From Zingiber officinale (taxonomy: Eukaryota > Streptophyta > Magnoliopsida > Zingiberales > Zingiberaceae): DNA of 64,000 bases. Positions 48,561 through 59,067 of this stretch are shown one piece after another. The stretch lies in the NCBI RefSeq assembly GCF_018446385.1, contig NC_055991.1, forward strand, positions 72,296,123-72,360,122. The letters are read 5' to 3'. A model generated the notes under the pieces. The model was not told the origin of the DNA and did not search any database. It worked only from the letters and a program-made list of their open reading frames with translations. The number at the start of each line of letters is the position of its first letter. The stretch's first letter is position 1. Both the position numbers and the translations under genes were made by a program.

Positions 48561-48633
48561 TTTTGTTAATCATATATGGAGCGATATATATTTAAGTAGT
48601 AGTTAGGAACAGTAAAATAAATTGGAAATAAAA

Positions 48634-48715
48634 GTACGCGGCTGAGGAATCGAAGCCGAGATCTCTGATTCAGTTAAAAGCCGGCTAACCAACTGAGCTA
48701 GCAGTTGTTACTTGA
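48634..48715 (-). other. tRNA-like module B2, antisense to Tekay-B
   Basis: The best of the set. The minus strand has TAGCTCAGTTGG (48700-48689), an exact A-box consensus, in a D-arm-like GCTCAGTTGGTTAGC with pairing GCT/AGC, and a B-box-like GGCTTCGATTCC (48657-48646), one mismatch from consensus. The A box stands 8 bases into a possible acceptor strand, as in tRNAs, but acceptor and anticodon stems do not pair well. Confidence 0.7.
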
Positions 48716-48784
48716 ACAGATAAAGGATGAGATTTATTTAAGTAATAGGAATTAATAACAAAGAAATAAAAGGAAGAAAAAGGG

Positions 48785-48855
48785 GTAGCAGTCGAGAATT
48801 GAACCCGGGGCTTTTGGCTCGGTCAAAATCCAGCCAACCAACTGTTTCACGGATA
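48785..48855 (-). other. tRNA-like module B3, antisense to Tekay-B
   Basis: Minus-strand A-box-like TGAAACAGTTGG (48849-48838) and B-box-like GGGTTCAATTCTC (48806-48794). It lies about 150 bp from B2 and 60 bp before the TATA box at 48909. Confidence 0.6.
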
Positions 48856-51413
48856 TTTCGCAAAAGAGTTGGCAGCGAAATAACCTTAAGTTAACAGAAA
48901 TACCAGAGTTATAAAAGGAACTTAGGGCTTAAGAATTTCCCGAGCCCTAATTTCTCCCAAATCCTTTCTTCTCTCGCTCGCGATTTCCTCCTCCCGCGTG
49001 TGCGACGATTTTTGCCCGAGCGAAACCGAAGCCGAGATTAGGGTTTTCTCCAGCGTCAGCTTGAGGTTCTCCGAGGGGTTTCTTCACCTCCTTAAGCTTT
49101 TCTCGTCGAGGAGAAACGGAGAGCACGAAGAGGAGCCGGAAATTTCAATCTTCCGAGTCCTAGAAGCACTAGAAGGTTTCTCCTTCGGCTGTGAGTCAAG
49201 GGAACGAAGGTAAGTCGCTTACTCACCTACGGTAGGATAGCTTTGAAGTTTAATTATTGTTCCTTTTCTTGTTCCCGAAGCTTTGGATGAAACCTAGGGA
49301 TGTGTTGTTGCCGAATGATGGAGCGAGAAATGATTTGAGTTCTTTCCTGTGAAGTTCTCATTTTGATTTATGCCTTCCTCGATGTTATTGATTCAGTTGC
49401 GGATTCTTAATAGATTTCTATAAGAATTTGGTTGTTGCAAGTTTTCTCTTCGCTTTGTTTCATATTCGAGAAAGGTTGTGTAGAATTGGTGATTGTTTTG
49501 CTTTCCTGTGTGGTTTTGATTCACGGATTGATTTGGTACTTCCGTGTATTTTTGAAGCATGCTGTGGAGATTTGGGGGGTAAAGTGTAGAGGTTGTATAC
49601 TGATCAGTATATCAGATTTGTCTAGTAGTATGTTTAAAGAAATATTGCTAAAGGTTTAAGAGATAAATTAGTGGGTTATGTTAGTTTTGGTTTTATGCTT
49701 TTGCATGCTACAAACTCAATGCATGTTTTATTGGTAACGATTATGCATTTCTCTTCTTGTTCATGCGAGAATTTGACTAACAGAATTTTAGTCCCCTTTT
49801 TGCATCTAGTTCCTTTGCTATTGGAATAACATGAGCAGATTTATTCAAGTGAGCATTTATATTCATTCAAGTAGAAGTAGGCATGAACAGATTCATTCAA
49901 GTGTGCATTTATATATTCATCCAGTTCCTTTGCTATTTAGATTTAGTAAATAACATGAACATGTGCAGATTTAGATTTCTAGTTCCTTTGCTATTGGAAT
50001 AACATGAGCAGATTTCTAGTTTCTTATGTTATTAGATGTGCATGAGTATCCTTCCTTCTAAAACAATCAGTTTCTAGTATCTTTAGAACTTAATATGCAG
50101 AATTCTATTAGCATATTAGGTAGATTTTCGGTTTGAGCATTTTAAAGTTAGAATTCGCTTAAACATTTCAGTTTCTTTTAAAGGAAGTATTCTTTTAGAA
50201 GTATTAACAAGTATAAGAAGATAAAGAAAAGAAAGAAGAAGGCCAAGGCCTTAAGTAGATCCCAAAGTTAAAACTTTAAGGATTTTGGCACACAAGGTGC
50301 TAAAGAAAATGCCGAGACATTATATAGAAGTATTAAAAGATAACAAGTATTTTACTTTTATCAGTGGCACTGTGTTGGACTCTCTGTCCTTGAGCTGGGC
50401 TCCCATAGTCGTCCCTAGGTTTAGATAACCAAGTAGTAACGGCTCGGCCGACGGTCGACGATCGACGACCATAGGTCGCCAAATGGGCCGCCGAATGGGT
50501 CGGGTCGTTACAAAAGTAAAAGCACAGTTGTCGGGTCCAAGAAGAAGTTGATTATTATTTTGAAGTATTATAAGTATAAGTTTTTGAACAAGTAAAATGA
50601 GTTTTACATAAACATAAAGTATTAAAGATTAAGTTAGAAAAAATGAAATAAGTTTCATATAGTTCTAAAAATCAGTAAGTTTAGTTCTTTATTCTACCAT
50701 GTTTATCTAGTAGATGAGTAGTTTTCATGTTTACCTATTAGATGAGCGGCATGATTAACTATTAGAATTACATGAGTAGATTCCTTAGCTTTTCTTTGCT
50801 ATTAGTTTGACATGAGCAGTTATGTTTATGCTTTATTTCTTTTTAGAGCATATAGTTTATAGTTCTTTTCGTATACATGCACATTCATGATTTTGTGAGT
50901 TAGATAGCGCTTACTAAGCAAATTTTGCTTATAGACTACCCTTCCTCTTACTGCAGATAAAGGAAAAGAAAAGATTTAGCAAGGAAGGCGACAAGGTGGC
51001 GCGGATGGTGTGTGATGCCAGGACTATGAAAGCCTTGGAACTTAGTTTAAGAATTTATTAAGATTGCCATTTATTAAGAATGTATTAGATGAGTCATTTA
51101 ATCCTTCCGCTGTTAGTTAATTGTATGTTTTTATTTTGTTTCCGCTATTCATTATTTGCGTGATTTGATTTCATTAAACTGTGTGGTGATGTTATTCCTT
51201 TTGTGTGTTTGATATGTGTTCCAGCCACCTGTGGCTGTGTATATTATGTTATGTATGTCAGTTTAAGGTCACCGGTACAGGGGAGACTCTGCCGAAATTT
51301 TTCGATAGGGTTTCCATGTGATTTTTAATTATACTGGTTAAGTAGAGTTAGTAGTTATGTAACGGTCATCCTTAGAGAGTAGTAGTAGTAAGAAGGGTGG
51401 TCGTTACATTGTG

Positions 51414-53392
51414 TGAGCAACGATCTTCCGAGATGAGAACCACCAAGCACCTTCTTCTTCCTTACAAGTTTCGGCCATCAAAACTTCTCCTAGGATGAAG
51501 AGGTTCGGCCACCACCACCATGCTCCAAGGGATGCTAGAAACAAAACTTTCTTTCTCTCCTTCTTCTTCTTCTCTAAACTTGATCCGGCCACCATATGAG
51601 TCTCCACAAGAAGGATGAGGTTCAGCCATCAAAGAGAAGAGAGGAGGAGAGGATGGCCGGCCACACCAAGAAAGAAAAAGAGGGAGAAAATAGAATAGAG
51701 TTATTCACCATAAAGCCTTCTCTACCCCCTCTTTTATAATCCTTGGTCTTGGCAAATAAGGAAAATTTAATAAAAACTTCCTTAATTCTTTTTCCATTGA
51801 AAAGGAAAATTTATTTAATTAAAAACAATTTTTCTTTTCAATTTACAATGGTCGGCCACACCATAAAATTTCCAAGCAAATAAAATTTTAAACACAAATT
51901 AAAACTTCCTTATTTACTTCCAAAAATTTATAAAAAATTTCTCCAATAATTTTTATCCCTTCATGATTGGTTAAAAGGAAATTTTATAAATTAAATCTTT
52001 CTTTAAACATGTGGATAATTTCCGGAAAGTTATCTCTAAAAATTAAAATCTCCTTTCAATCTACAAATAAGGAAAGATATCAAATCTTTTCTTAATCTTT
52101 TGTAGAAACTAATAAAAGAGAATTATTAATTTTTTAAACTTTCTTTTAAATCATGAACATGGTTAAAAGGAAAGTTTTTACCAAAATTAAAATCAACCTT
52201 TTAATCTACAAATAAGGAAAGAGATTTAGCTCTTCTCTTAATCTTTTGTAGAATCTTATAAAAGGAAAGATTTAAATTTTTTAAACTCTCTTTTAAATCA
52301 TGTTATCCACATAAGAAAAATTTTAAAAAAAATAAAAATCCTTTTATTTTAATTTGGGCCGGCCACCTTGAAGCACCCATGAACAAAACTTTGGCTGGCC
52401 TTAGCTTGGTCTCCAAGCTAGCTTGGCCGGCCCCTATGGGATGGGTAAGAAGGTGGGTATAGGTGGGTATAGTACTCTATAATTAAGAGGCTACGATAGG
52501 GACTGAGAGGAGAAATTGGTTTTGGTCTCCCGATAAAATTAAGCATCCCGTGTTCGCCCCGAACACACAACTTAATTTTATCAATAATAATTCATTCCAC
52601 TAGAGAACTATTATTGAACTACCGCACCAATCCCAAATTACATTTTGGGCTCCTTCTTATTATGAGTGTATTAGTCTCCCTGTGTTTAAGATAACAAATG
52701 TCCACTAATTAAGTAAGTTACTGACAACTCACTTAATTAATATCTAGCTCCAAGAGTAGTACCACTCAACTTCATCGTCATGTCGGACTAAGTCCACCTG
52801 CAGGGTTTAACATGACAATCCTTATGAGCTCCTCTTGGGGACATTCTCAACCTAGATTACTATGACACAGTTTCCTTCTATAATCAACAACACACACTAT
52901 AAGTGATATCATTTCCCAACTTATCGGGCTTATTGATTTATCGAACTAAATCTCACCCATTGATAAATTAAAGAAATAAATATCAAATATATGTGCTTGT
53001 TATTATATTAGGATTAAGAGCATGCACTTCCATAATAACTGAGGTCTTTATTCCTTCATAAAGTCAGTATAAAAGGAACGACCTCAAATGGTCCTACTCA
53101 ATACACTCTAAGTGTACTAGTGTAATTATATAGTTAAGATAAACTAACACCTAATTACACTACGACCTTCCAATGGTTTGTTCCTTTCTATCTTGGTCAT
53201 GAGCTACTGTTTATAATTTATAAGGAACCGATAACATGATCTTCTATGTGTGACACTACACACCATGTTATCTACAGTATAAATTAATTGAGCAACTACA
53301 TTTATCGTAAATGTAGACATTTGACCAATGTGATTCTTATTTCTAGATAAATGTTTATACCAAAAGCTAGGCTTTTAGTATACATCCTAACA
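51414..53392 (-). mobile_element. 5' LTR of the Angela-like element, outer part
   Basis: Resumes with TGAGCAACGATCTTCCG after TTGTG and follows 24840-26853 closely, with a few small indels near 52360, to ATCCTAACA at 53392. The next five bases, GTCGA, duplicate 24255-24259. Confidence 0.92.
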
Positions 53393-53397
53393 GTCGA

Positions 53398-53600
53398 CCA
53401 TCCAAGTTCGTTTAACCTTCTCCCTTTGGGAGGTAGCTGCTCATGAGGACTCATCGATAGAACTTCATCGTGGTGGATGCACCTTCCGCATACAATGTAA
53501 TTCTTGGTCGGCCAACATTGAATTAATTCTAAGCCGTCGTCTCCATGTTTTACCAAAAGATCAAGTTTCCTATTAACAACTTGGTCGGCGAAGTCAAAGG
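53398..53600 (+). pseudogene. Protease end of the Tat-type element, after the copia insertion
   Basis: A plus-strand frame reads FIVVDAPSAYNVILGRPTLN, the conserved segment that follows the protease active site in Tat-type pol, then VVSMFYQKIKFP. Stops interrupt it. It continues the protease from 24259. Confidence 0.8.
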
Positions 53601-53739
53601 CGATCAGCTAGTGGCATGTAGATGCTACGTGGAGGTTGTAAAGAGCTCAGTCTCGAGCTACTCAGAAAGCTCAATGACTTGAGGTTAACACAATTTGGGA
53701 GTCTCCCCTAACTCTTATTTATGAAGTAAAAGAAGAAGT

Positions 53740-54600
53740 ATAGATTCATCCCAGTCGACCGAAAGCCACCACGTTCATCGCGGCCGATTTGAGCCCTGAG
53801 AAGAAGTTAGAACTGGTTGCCTGGTTAAAGCAGAATCACGATGTATTTGCATGGACAACCCATGAGTTTTCAAGCATTTCCCCAGTAATAATGTAGCATG
53901 AGTTGCATGTCCAACCAGATGCTCGGCTGATCAAGTAGAAGAAAAGGGATTTTAGGGCGAAGCAAAATCAAATTATCTGAGTAGAGGTGGAAAGGCTGCT
54001 CGAGGTCGGACATATCAGGGAAGTACAATTCTCTACCTGGCTTGCTAACGTTGTATTGGTATCCAAGCCAGAGAACAAGTGATGGGTCTACATCGAATTT
54101 AGAGACTTGAACAAGGCATGCCTGAAAGACTATTACCCTTTGCCACACATCGACCAGGTGGTAGACTCTACTGTTGGCTACGAGTTGATATGCATGTTGA
54201 ATGCATATCAAGGGTACCTTCAGGTTCCGCTCACTAAGGAGGACCAAGAGAAAGTCAGCTTCATCATGACCGATGGGACTTACTACTACAACATCATGCC
54301 ATTCGGACTGAAGAATGCAGGGGCAACATATCTGAGACTCATGAACAAGGTGTTTCGGTGGTAGATCGGTTGGAATATGGAGGTATATGTTAATGACATA
54401 CTAATAAAATCTCTTCGGGTTGCTGATCTTTGTGTAGATATCAAGAAGACTTGCCAAACCTCGAGAAAATACAGAGTTAAGATGAATCTCGACAAATTCT
54501 TATTCGGGGCCAAGAGTGCATGTTTCCTCAATTACATCATAATCGAGAGGAGAATTGAAGCAAATTTGAGCAATGTAAAGGCACTCCAATACATGCCCCC
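53740..54600 (+). pseudogene. Reverse transcriptase N-terminal part of the Tat-type element
   Basis: Reads IAADLSPEKKLELVAWLKQN, then HDVFAW, FRDLNKACLKDYYPLPHIDQ, MLNAYQGYLQVPL, YYYNIMPFGLKNAGATYLRL and the catalytic block as VYVNDILIKS (usual Y-V-D-D changed to Y-V-N-D). In-frame stops include about 54078 and 54362-54364. It is cut at 54601 by LTR F; the RT C-terminus, RNase H and integrase do not appear in the window. Confidence 0.88.
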
Positions 54601-56080
54601 TGTTGGGACTTTCGAGCCGCAAAAATCGCTTTTTGTGTTGCGGAAACCTCGAAGTCTTGCCACGAATCCATGCGAAGATAAATAAAATTCATGTACATGT
54701 TTGTTTATCCTCGATCTACCTTAGATCTACATAATAAGAGTGTTACCCTTGTCGTGATGCCCTTCGCTTATCCCGCTCATCCAAATAGTTGTCGTATCTC
54801 GTAGAGTGTCAAGTGTACACTCCTCTACACGTATCCACATGGACAAAAGGTGGAGAAAAACCACTTAGAGTGTGCTAGCACCCTTGAATGGTTTCGGTAA
54901 TGGAGGAGAGGGAGAGAATAAGAGAAGAGAAGAGGAAGAAGAAGAAGTTACAACAAGCACAAATGCTTGCACTAATGTGGCCGGCCACATAAAGGAGGGT
55001 TTTAAACCTCCATGTAATACCAAGAGTCATGGCTCTTGGTCTTCCTCATGAGGTCGTACACTATGATGTAGCCTCGATGATGTGGAACACCATCATTGGT
55101 CGGCCCCATGCCAAGTCACAATGAGGTGTCATTTGGTCAAGTCAAACTTGACTCTTCATCTTCCCTCTCAAGTCAAGTCAAACTTGACTTTTTTTATCTC
55201 CCATGGTTGATCAAATCTAACTATTGATTCAAGTCAATTTAATTTAATGAATCTCTATTCATTGGTTTAAATTGACTCAATGAATCATAATCTAAATTAG
55301 ACTCATTCTACACATGAATTAAATTGAGTCCAACTCAATTAGTCTAATTTGGATTACTCTTAATCCAATTTGGTTCATCACATGAACCTAATCCTCTTAG
55401 TCCATCATATGAACCTAATCTCCATCTAATTGCCCTTTGTGTGTGACTCTATAAGTTCTTGTAATGTTGGCTCCTAAACTCATTTAGAAACATAAGTAAT
55501 GAGAAGTATCTAGCAACACATCATTACTACCCAAGTTACAAGAATGTTGAGATCCAACATCACATTTGTGACTACTAATTGTGACTCTCACAATATGTGA
55601 CAATGTCCTTCTATCCTTGACATCTAAATTGATCAATTGAGGCATAGACCGTGTCATCCTCTAATCAATTTATGTCTTGAACTCCAAGTAGATTCACTCT
55701 AATCAAATGAGCTCAATATCTCATATTGACTCATTTGGGTATGGTCATGCACTTAGTGGTCTCACTCTATCAAGAATCATGATGTCACTCCCGTCATATA
55801 GGAGGGATAGATCCCATCTACATCACTCACATCCCTCCGCATAATTTGTTACATACCCAGTAGTCGCCTTTATAGTCCACCCATTTACGGGTGACGTTTG
55901 ACGAAGCCAAAGTATGCAACTCCTTATGTAGGGAACCATGGTGACTTTAAGTCCAAAGACTGATAGTCATACTAATAGTTACATGAGAAAGTATATGACA
56001 CTCATATAATGATCCATGATACTTTCTCATGGCGGGTCATTTAGTATACATTCTCCAATGCATACCCATGTGTCAACTTG
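54601..56080 (+). mobile_element. LTR of family F, plus strand, cut by CACTA-2
   Basis: Begins TGTTGGGACTTTC in the Tat RT. The first ~1250 bp match the reverse complement of 1-1255. It ends where CACTA-2 starts at 56081, with no CA end or target duplication seen, so the true LTR is at least 1480 bp. Includes GGCCGGCCACAT (about 54980) and, near its right end, CATTTAGTATACATTCTCC. Confidence 0.75.
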
Positions 56081-57744
56081 CACTATAAGAAAATTAGTCT
56101 ATCATGACACACATAAATGTCCTTATTACATATTTATGGTGACACTAATGTTTTGGTGACATCTACCAAAAACGTCCTATAAAGTGATGTCGTCTTAGAC
56201 CCTCCTCAATTTCCTGACATTTTATAATGTCGTTATACAATATCAATGCTAACATGAAAAGTGTCCTAATTTAAAGATATAACGACACTCTAAAATGTCA
56301 AGAAAAACCTTTTTTAGGGACATTTATATATGTCGTGTTATCATCATAACAATGACAATGCTAAATGTCACAAAAACTCATTTATTATGATATTTATATT
56401 TTTTATAAGGACAATAAAAAATATCAGTAAAGATAATTTATAAGATCATTTTAAATGTCACCTTAACTAATCTATTATGACAGTAGCAAATGTCATTATA
56501 ATAGTTTATAAATATATTTAAAATGATCATTAATATTCATATAGAATATATAATATGAATTCAATATTTGAACATCATCACAATCCATCCACCATTTAGA
56601 ATAGAAAAAAATTATAAAATACAATTTAAAGTGCAAATAGATAATCTAAATTCATCCCACAAATATTTGGTCCTAGTGCTTGTATTCTTACTTCACACCA
56701 ATTTGGACAACTTGTATTCTTACTTCACACTAATTTGGTCCTAGTGCTTGTCTCCCTACTATAGTATTTGGATCCATGCTATGGAGCACTCCTTTTGCCA
56801 CAATTTTCGTTGAATCAAATAAATTTTTGATTAAAACAGAACATCCAATCTAAAAAAAGAAAAATAGAGTTAAAAATTTGAAGAGTTTGAAGATGTGTGA
56901 AACACATAATAAAAATGAAAGTAAATAAACCTTACTCGTAAAGATGGATGATGAGGAATAGACATTTGTGGATTACTACTTGGTGATGTGTGTTGATTAC
57001 TATTACAATTTGAAAAATGACTCTGGTTTGATTGATCAGAAATTTTAGCTTCTATCATTGCAATATGTTGGCCTTGCTTTTTAATTTGCTCATCCATTTT
57101 TTGTAACTTTGTCTATTGTTCCATCACTAGTCGATTGCATGTGCCACGACTAGGAACTTCTCCCCATAAATAAGATGAATTAACACCATCACCAAGCATA
57201 CGTACTCGACAAGGTCTATCTGGTCCCATGATTTGAGAAAATATATCATTCTGATTGACTAGGTCATTAGAATCTTCAGGAAGTTGATTTGTTAATTCAT
57301 TCATTGCAGCCTTTATCAAAACATAAAATATTGATACTTATTAAATATATAATGATAATTAAAATAAATAATTTTTGCTACAACATATTTGAAGAGTATA
57401 AAATAGCTTACCAATCTTTCCTCTACAATATTACTTGAAGGACTTCCATTGGCATGAGTAAAGCAAGCTTTGAATAATTCAACTTGTGATGGAGGGTGTC
57501 CCTTTTCTTTTTCCTGCAAATATTCAAGTTCATCCCAATCTAATAAGCATGTTTTCCACCTTCAGTTACTTCAATAAAACTAATCAACAGAAGCTAATAA
57601 AGCTAATCAACATAAGCATGTTTTCCAAAGAGAATCAAACTTGAAGAAAAAGTTACAAATTAAAGTAATCGGTGTTATTTGAGGCTTATAAGATCCATTG
57701 AATTTGGGGAACTTGTTTATAACTAAAGTTTACTCTTGTGTATC
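56081..57744 (-). mobile_element. CACTA-2: left part of a second CACTA transposon, cut by a copia insertion
   Basis: Starts CACTATAAGAAAATTAGTC, a typical CACTA terminus, after TTG (possible 3-bp target duplication, other side not visible). Subterminal sequence to about 56500 is rich in direct and inverted ATGTC/GACAT motifs (for example AAATGTCAC, TGACATTT), unlike those of CACTA-1. A minus-strand transposase gene fragment follows. The rest lies beyond the copia element and the window. Confidence 0.8.
56870..57519 (-). pseudogene. Ptta/En-Spm transposase gene fragment (Transposase_24 C-terminal part) of CACTA-2
   Basis: The minus strand reads EKGHPPSQVELFKACFTHAN with SSNIVEERL up to a GT donor (57409), then AAMNELTNQLPED, then RVRMLGDGVNSSYLWGEVP and, past a TAG at about 57113, MDEQIKKQGQHIAMIEAKIS, a short coiled coil. 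This order (S-x-V-E-L-F, A-x-G, then G-x-G and W-G) fits the C-terminal half of plant CACTA second-gene proteins and resembles the end of the CACTA-1 gene in layout. Upstream exons are lost to the copia insertion at 57745. Confidence 0.65.
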
Positions 57745-59053
57745 TGTTGGTGTGGGAAGCATCCGACGATCGAACCGTTGTTTTGATAATGGCAAAGAAA
57801 TTCAAAGTTAAGGCTATGTTGTTATCTAACAAGGTTCATGGAGCTTGTAGGAAAGTCCTAAGTGGTACATAGGTAAAAGTCCTAGCTGCGTTTAGGCAGG
57901 TGGAAAACCCTACGGGGTGGTAACCCTAGGTCATGGGGGGTGGTAATCCTATACGGAAAGTCTTGGCGGATCAAGGGCTTCAGGCAAAAGTCCTAGGGGG
58001 TGGTAACCCTAGGTGAAAAATCCTGGTGTCGTGAACTAGGTGGAAGACTGGACGAGCCGGGAAGCAGGAGTCTAGCAGAAATTTCGGAAGCATCTAGCGC
58101 CGAGCAAAAGTCCAGTCGATCTGGAGGATCGTTCTGCCAACAGGTAAAATTCCTGAGTGGAGTAGGTGAGGACGCGTTCCCCGCAGAGGGAACAGTAGAC
58201 GTCGGGTCGACCTAGGACTTCCGGTCGAAAAACAGAAGTCAGACACGGATAGTCCGAAGTCAGAATATTCTATTATCATGATTAATATTTGTGCTAACTT
58301 GGTTTTGCATGATGTGTTTGTATTTGTAGACTAACATGTTTTGCAAGGCCAAAAAAAACTAGAGTTTAGCCTCGAATGAACAGTGTTCGAGGCGCCTCCA
58401 TGGAGCTTGGAGGCGCCTCGGGTGCAAGCCAGAAGAAGTCAGCGCAGCATCCTTGGAGGCACCTCGAACCAGGCTGAAGGCGCCTTGAAGTTGGGATTGG
58501 AGGCGCCTTGGACAAGCCATGGAGGCGCCTCAAGCAGGATAAGCGAGGAAAATTTCTGCGCTTATCTCCGCGGCAGACTCGGGGCTTGGAGGTGCTTGGG
58601 ACAGGCTTGGAGGTGCCTCCAGCATAGTATAAAACAGGGGTTCGAGGCAGCACTCCATATATCTTTGTCCAAGCGATCCTTCTACGACAAGCTGCTAACG
58701 ACACGATCCCGAAGTGATGCGACAACCACCTGACGACCTGGAGCTTCGTTTCTTCATCTCTTGTTGTCGGTATAAGATCATTATTTTAATTTGAGTTGTA
58801 ATTGTTATACTTGTAAACTTTATGATTCTATAGTTGTTGCCCACCGAAATCGGTCAACGACCGCGGGCCTTTGAGTAGAAGTCGTCACAGGCTCCGAACC
58901 AAGTAAACGACCTGTGTTCGCATTGTGTGCATTTTATTTCCGCTGCTTTATTACTCTTATTACTCGTCGAGTTTTACGAAGTCGATTCCGAAATGCGAAA
59001 TAGCCACGAGCGCTATTCCCCCCCCCCCCCATCTAGCGCTTCTCGATCCAACA
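57745..59053 (+). mobile_element. 5' LTR (1309 bp) of a SIRE-like copia element
   Basis: Starts TGTTGGTGTGGGAAGC and ends CGATCCAACA, followed by a primer-binding site. The 3' copy begins at 62750. The candidate target duplication is GTATC (57740-57744); its partner is outside the window. U3 holds tandem phrases of the GGTGGTAACCCTA type (57915-58020), a cluster of GGCGCC palindromes and TATAAAA at 58628. A run of 13 C stands at about 59019-59031. ORFs at 58000-58215, 58366-58725 and 58383-58733 are LTR shadows repeated in the 3' LTR. Confidence 0.92.
58383..58634 (+). promoter_or_regulatory. GGCGCC palindrome cluster and TATA box in U3
   Basis: Five exact GGCGCC cores, mostly in GAGGCGCCTC or AGGCGCCTT, plus three near matches (GGCACC, GGTGCT, GGTGCC), spaced 12-60 bp apart. 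They end just upstream of TATAAAA (58628-58634). The 3' LTR has the same cluster at 63397-63630. Confidence 0.7.
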
Positions 59054-59067
59054 ATTGGTATCAGAGC
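59054..59067 (+). other. Primer-binding site of the SIRE-like element
   Basis: ATTGGTATCAGAGC directly after the LTR. TGGTATCAGAGC is the initiator tRNA-Met complement. Confidence 0.92.

Larger units (their letters stand above)
34482..51408 (+). mobile_element. Tekay-B: gypsy element with almost no internal region, split by Tekay-D
   Basis: LTRs start TGTAACACCCC and end GGTGGTCGTTACA. The target duplication TTGTG is at 34477-34481 and 51409-51413, where the Angela-like LTR resumes. Without the inserted Tekay-D the element is 6635 bp: a 5' LTR of 3108 bp (34482-34683 plus 44976-47881), 420 bp internal (47882-48301) and a 3' LTR of 3107 bp (48302-51408). It has primer site, polypurine tract and a scrap of pol end, and so is a non-autonomous deletion derivative. 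Confidence 0.93.
48302..51408 (+). mobile_element. 3' LTR of Tekay-B (3107 bp)
   Basis: Starts TGTAACACCCC after the polypurine tract and ends GGTGGTCGTTACA next to the TTGTG duplication. It is uninterrupted and so shows the original state of the 5' LTR. The putative intron is 49210-50956. ORF 49432-49659 lies in it and recurs at 45905-46132 only because the LTRs are copies. Confidence 0.93.
24260..53392 (-). mobile_element. Angela/Tork-like Ty1-copia element, split by two gypsy insertions
   Basis: Both ends carry the same LTR (TGTTGGTTGCTAC ... ATACATCCTAACA) and the target duplication GTCGA is at 24255-24259 and 53393-53397. Polarity is minus: the primer-binding site is at 33884-33895 and the polypurine tract at 26854-26866. 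The span is 29,133 bp, of which about 9.8 kb is its own. The rest is solo LTR-C and Tekay-B/Tekay-D. It lies in the protease region of the Tat-type element. Lineage is judged from recalled pol motifs and long LTRs. Confidence 0.93.

Noticed and set aside
48634..48715. A functional tRNA gene
   Set aside because: The A box is exact and the B box near exact, but acceptor and anticodon stems do not pair, and the same module recurs in every LTR copy. Called tRNA-like only.
56870..57519. A host regulatory gene with a coiled coil
   Set aside because: Position just inside a CACTA terminus and resemblance in layout to the CACTA-1 second gene make a transposon origin far more likely.
58366..58733. Overlapping 116-119-codon ORFs on both strands, repeated at 63373-63743
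   Set aside because: Created by the GGCGCC-rich U3 of the SIRE-like LTRs, which has few stop codons in any frame.
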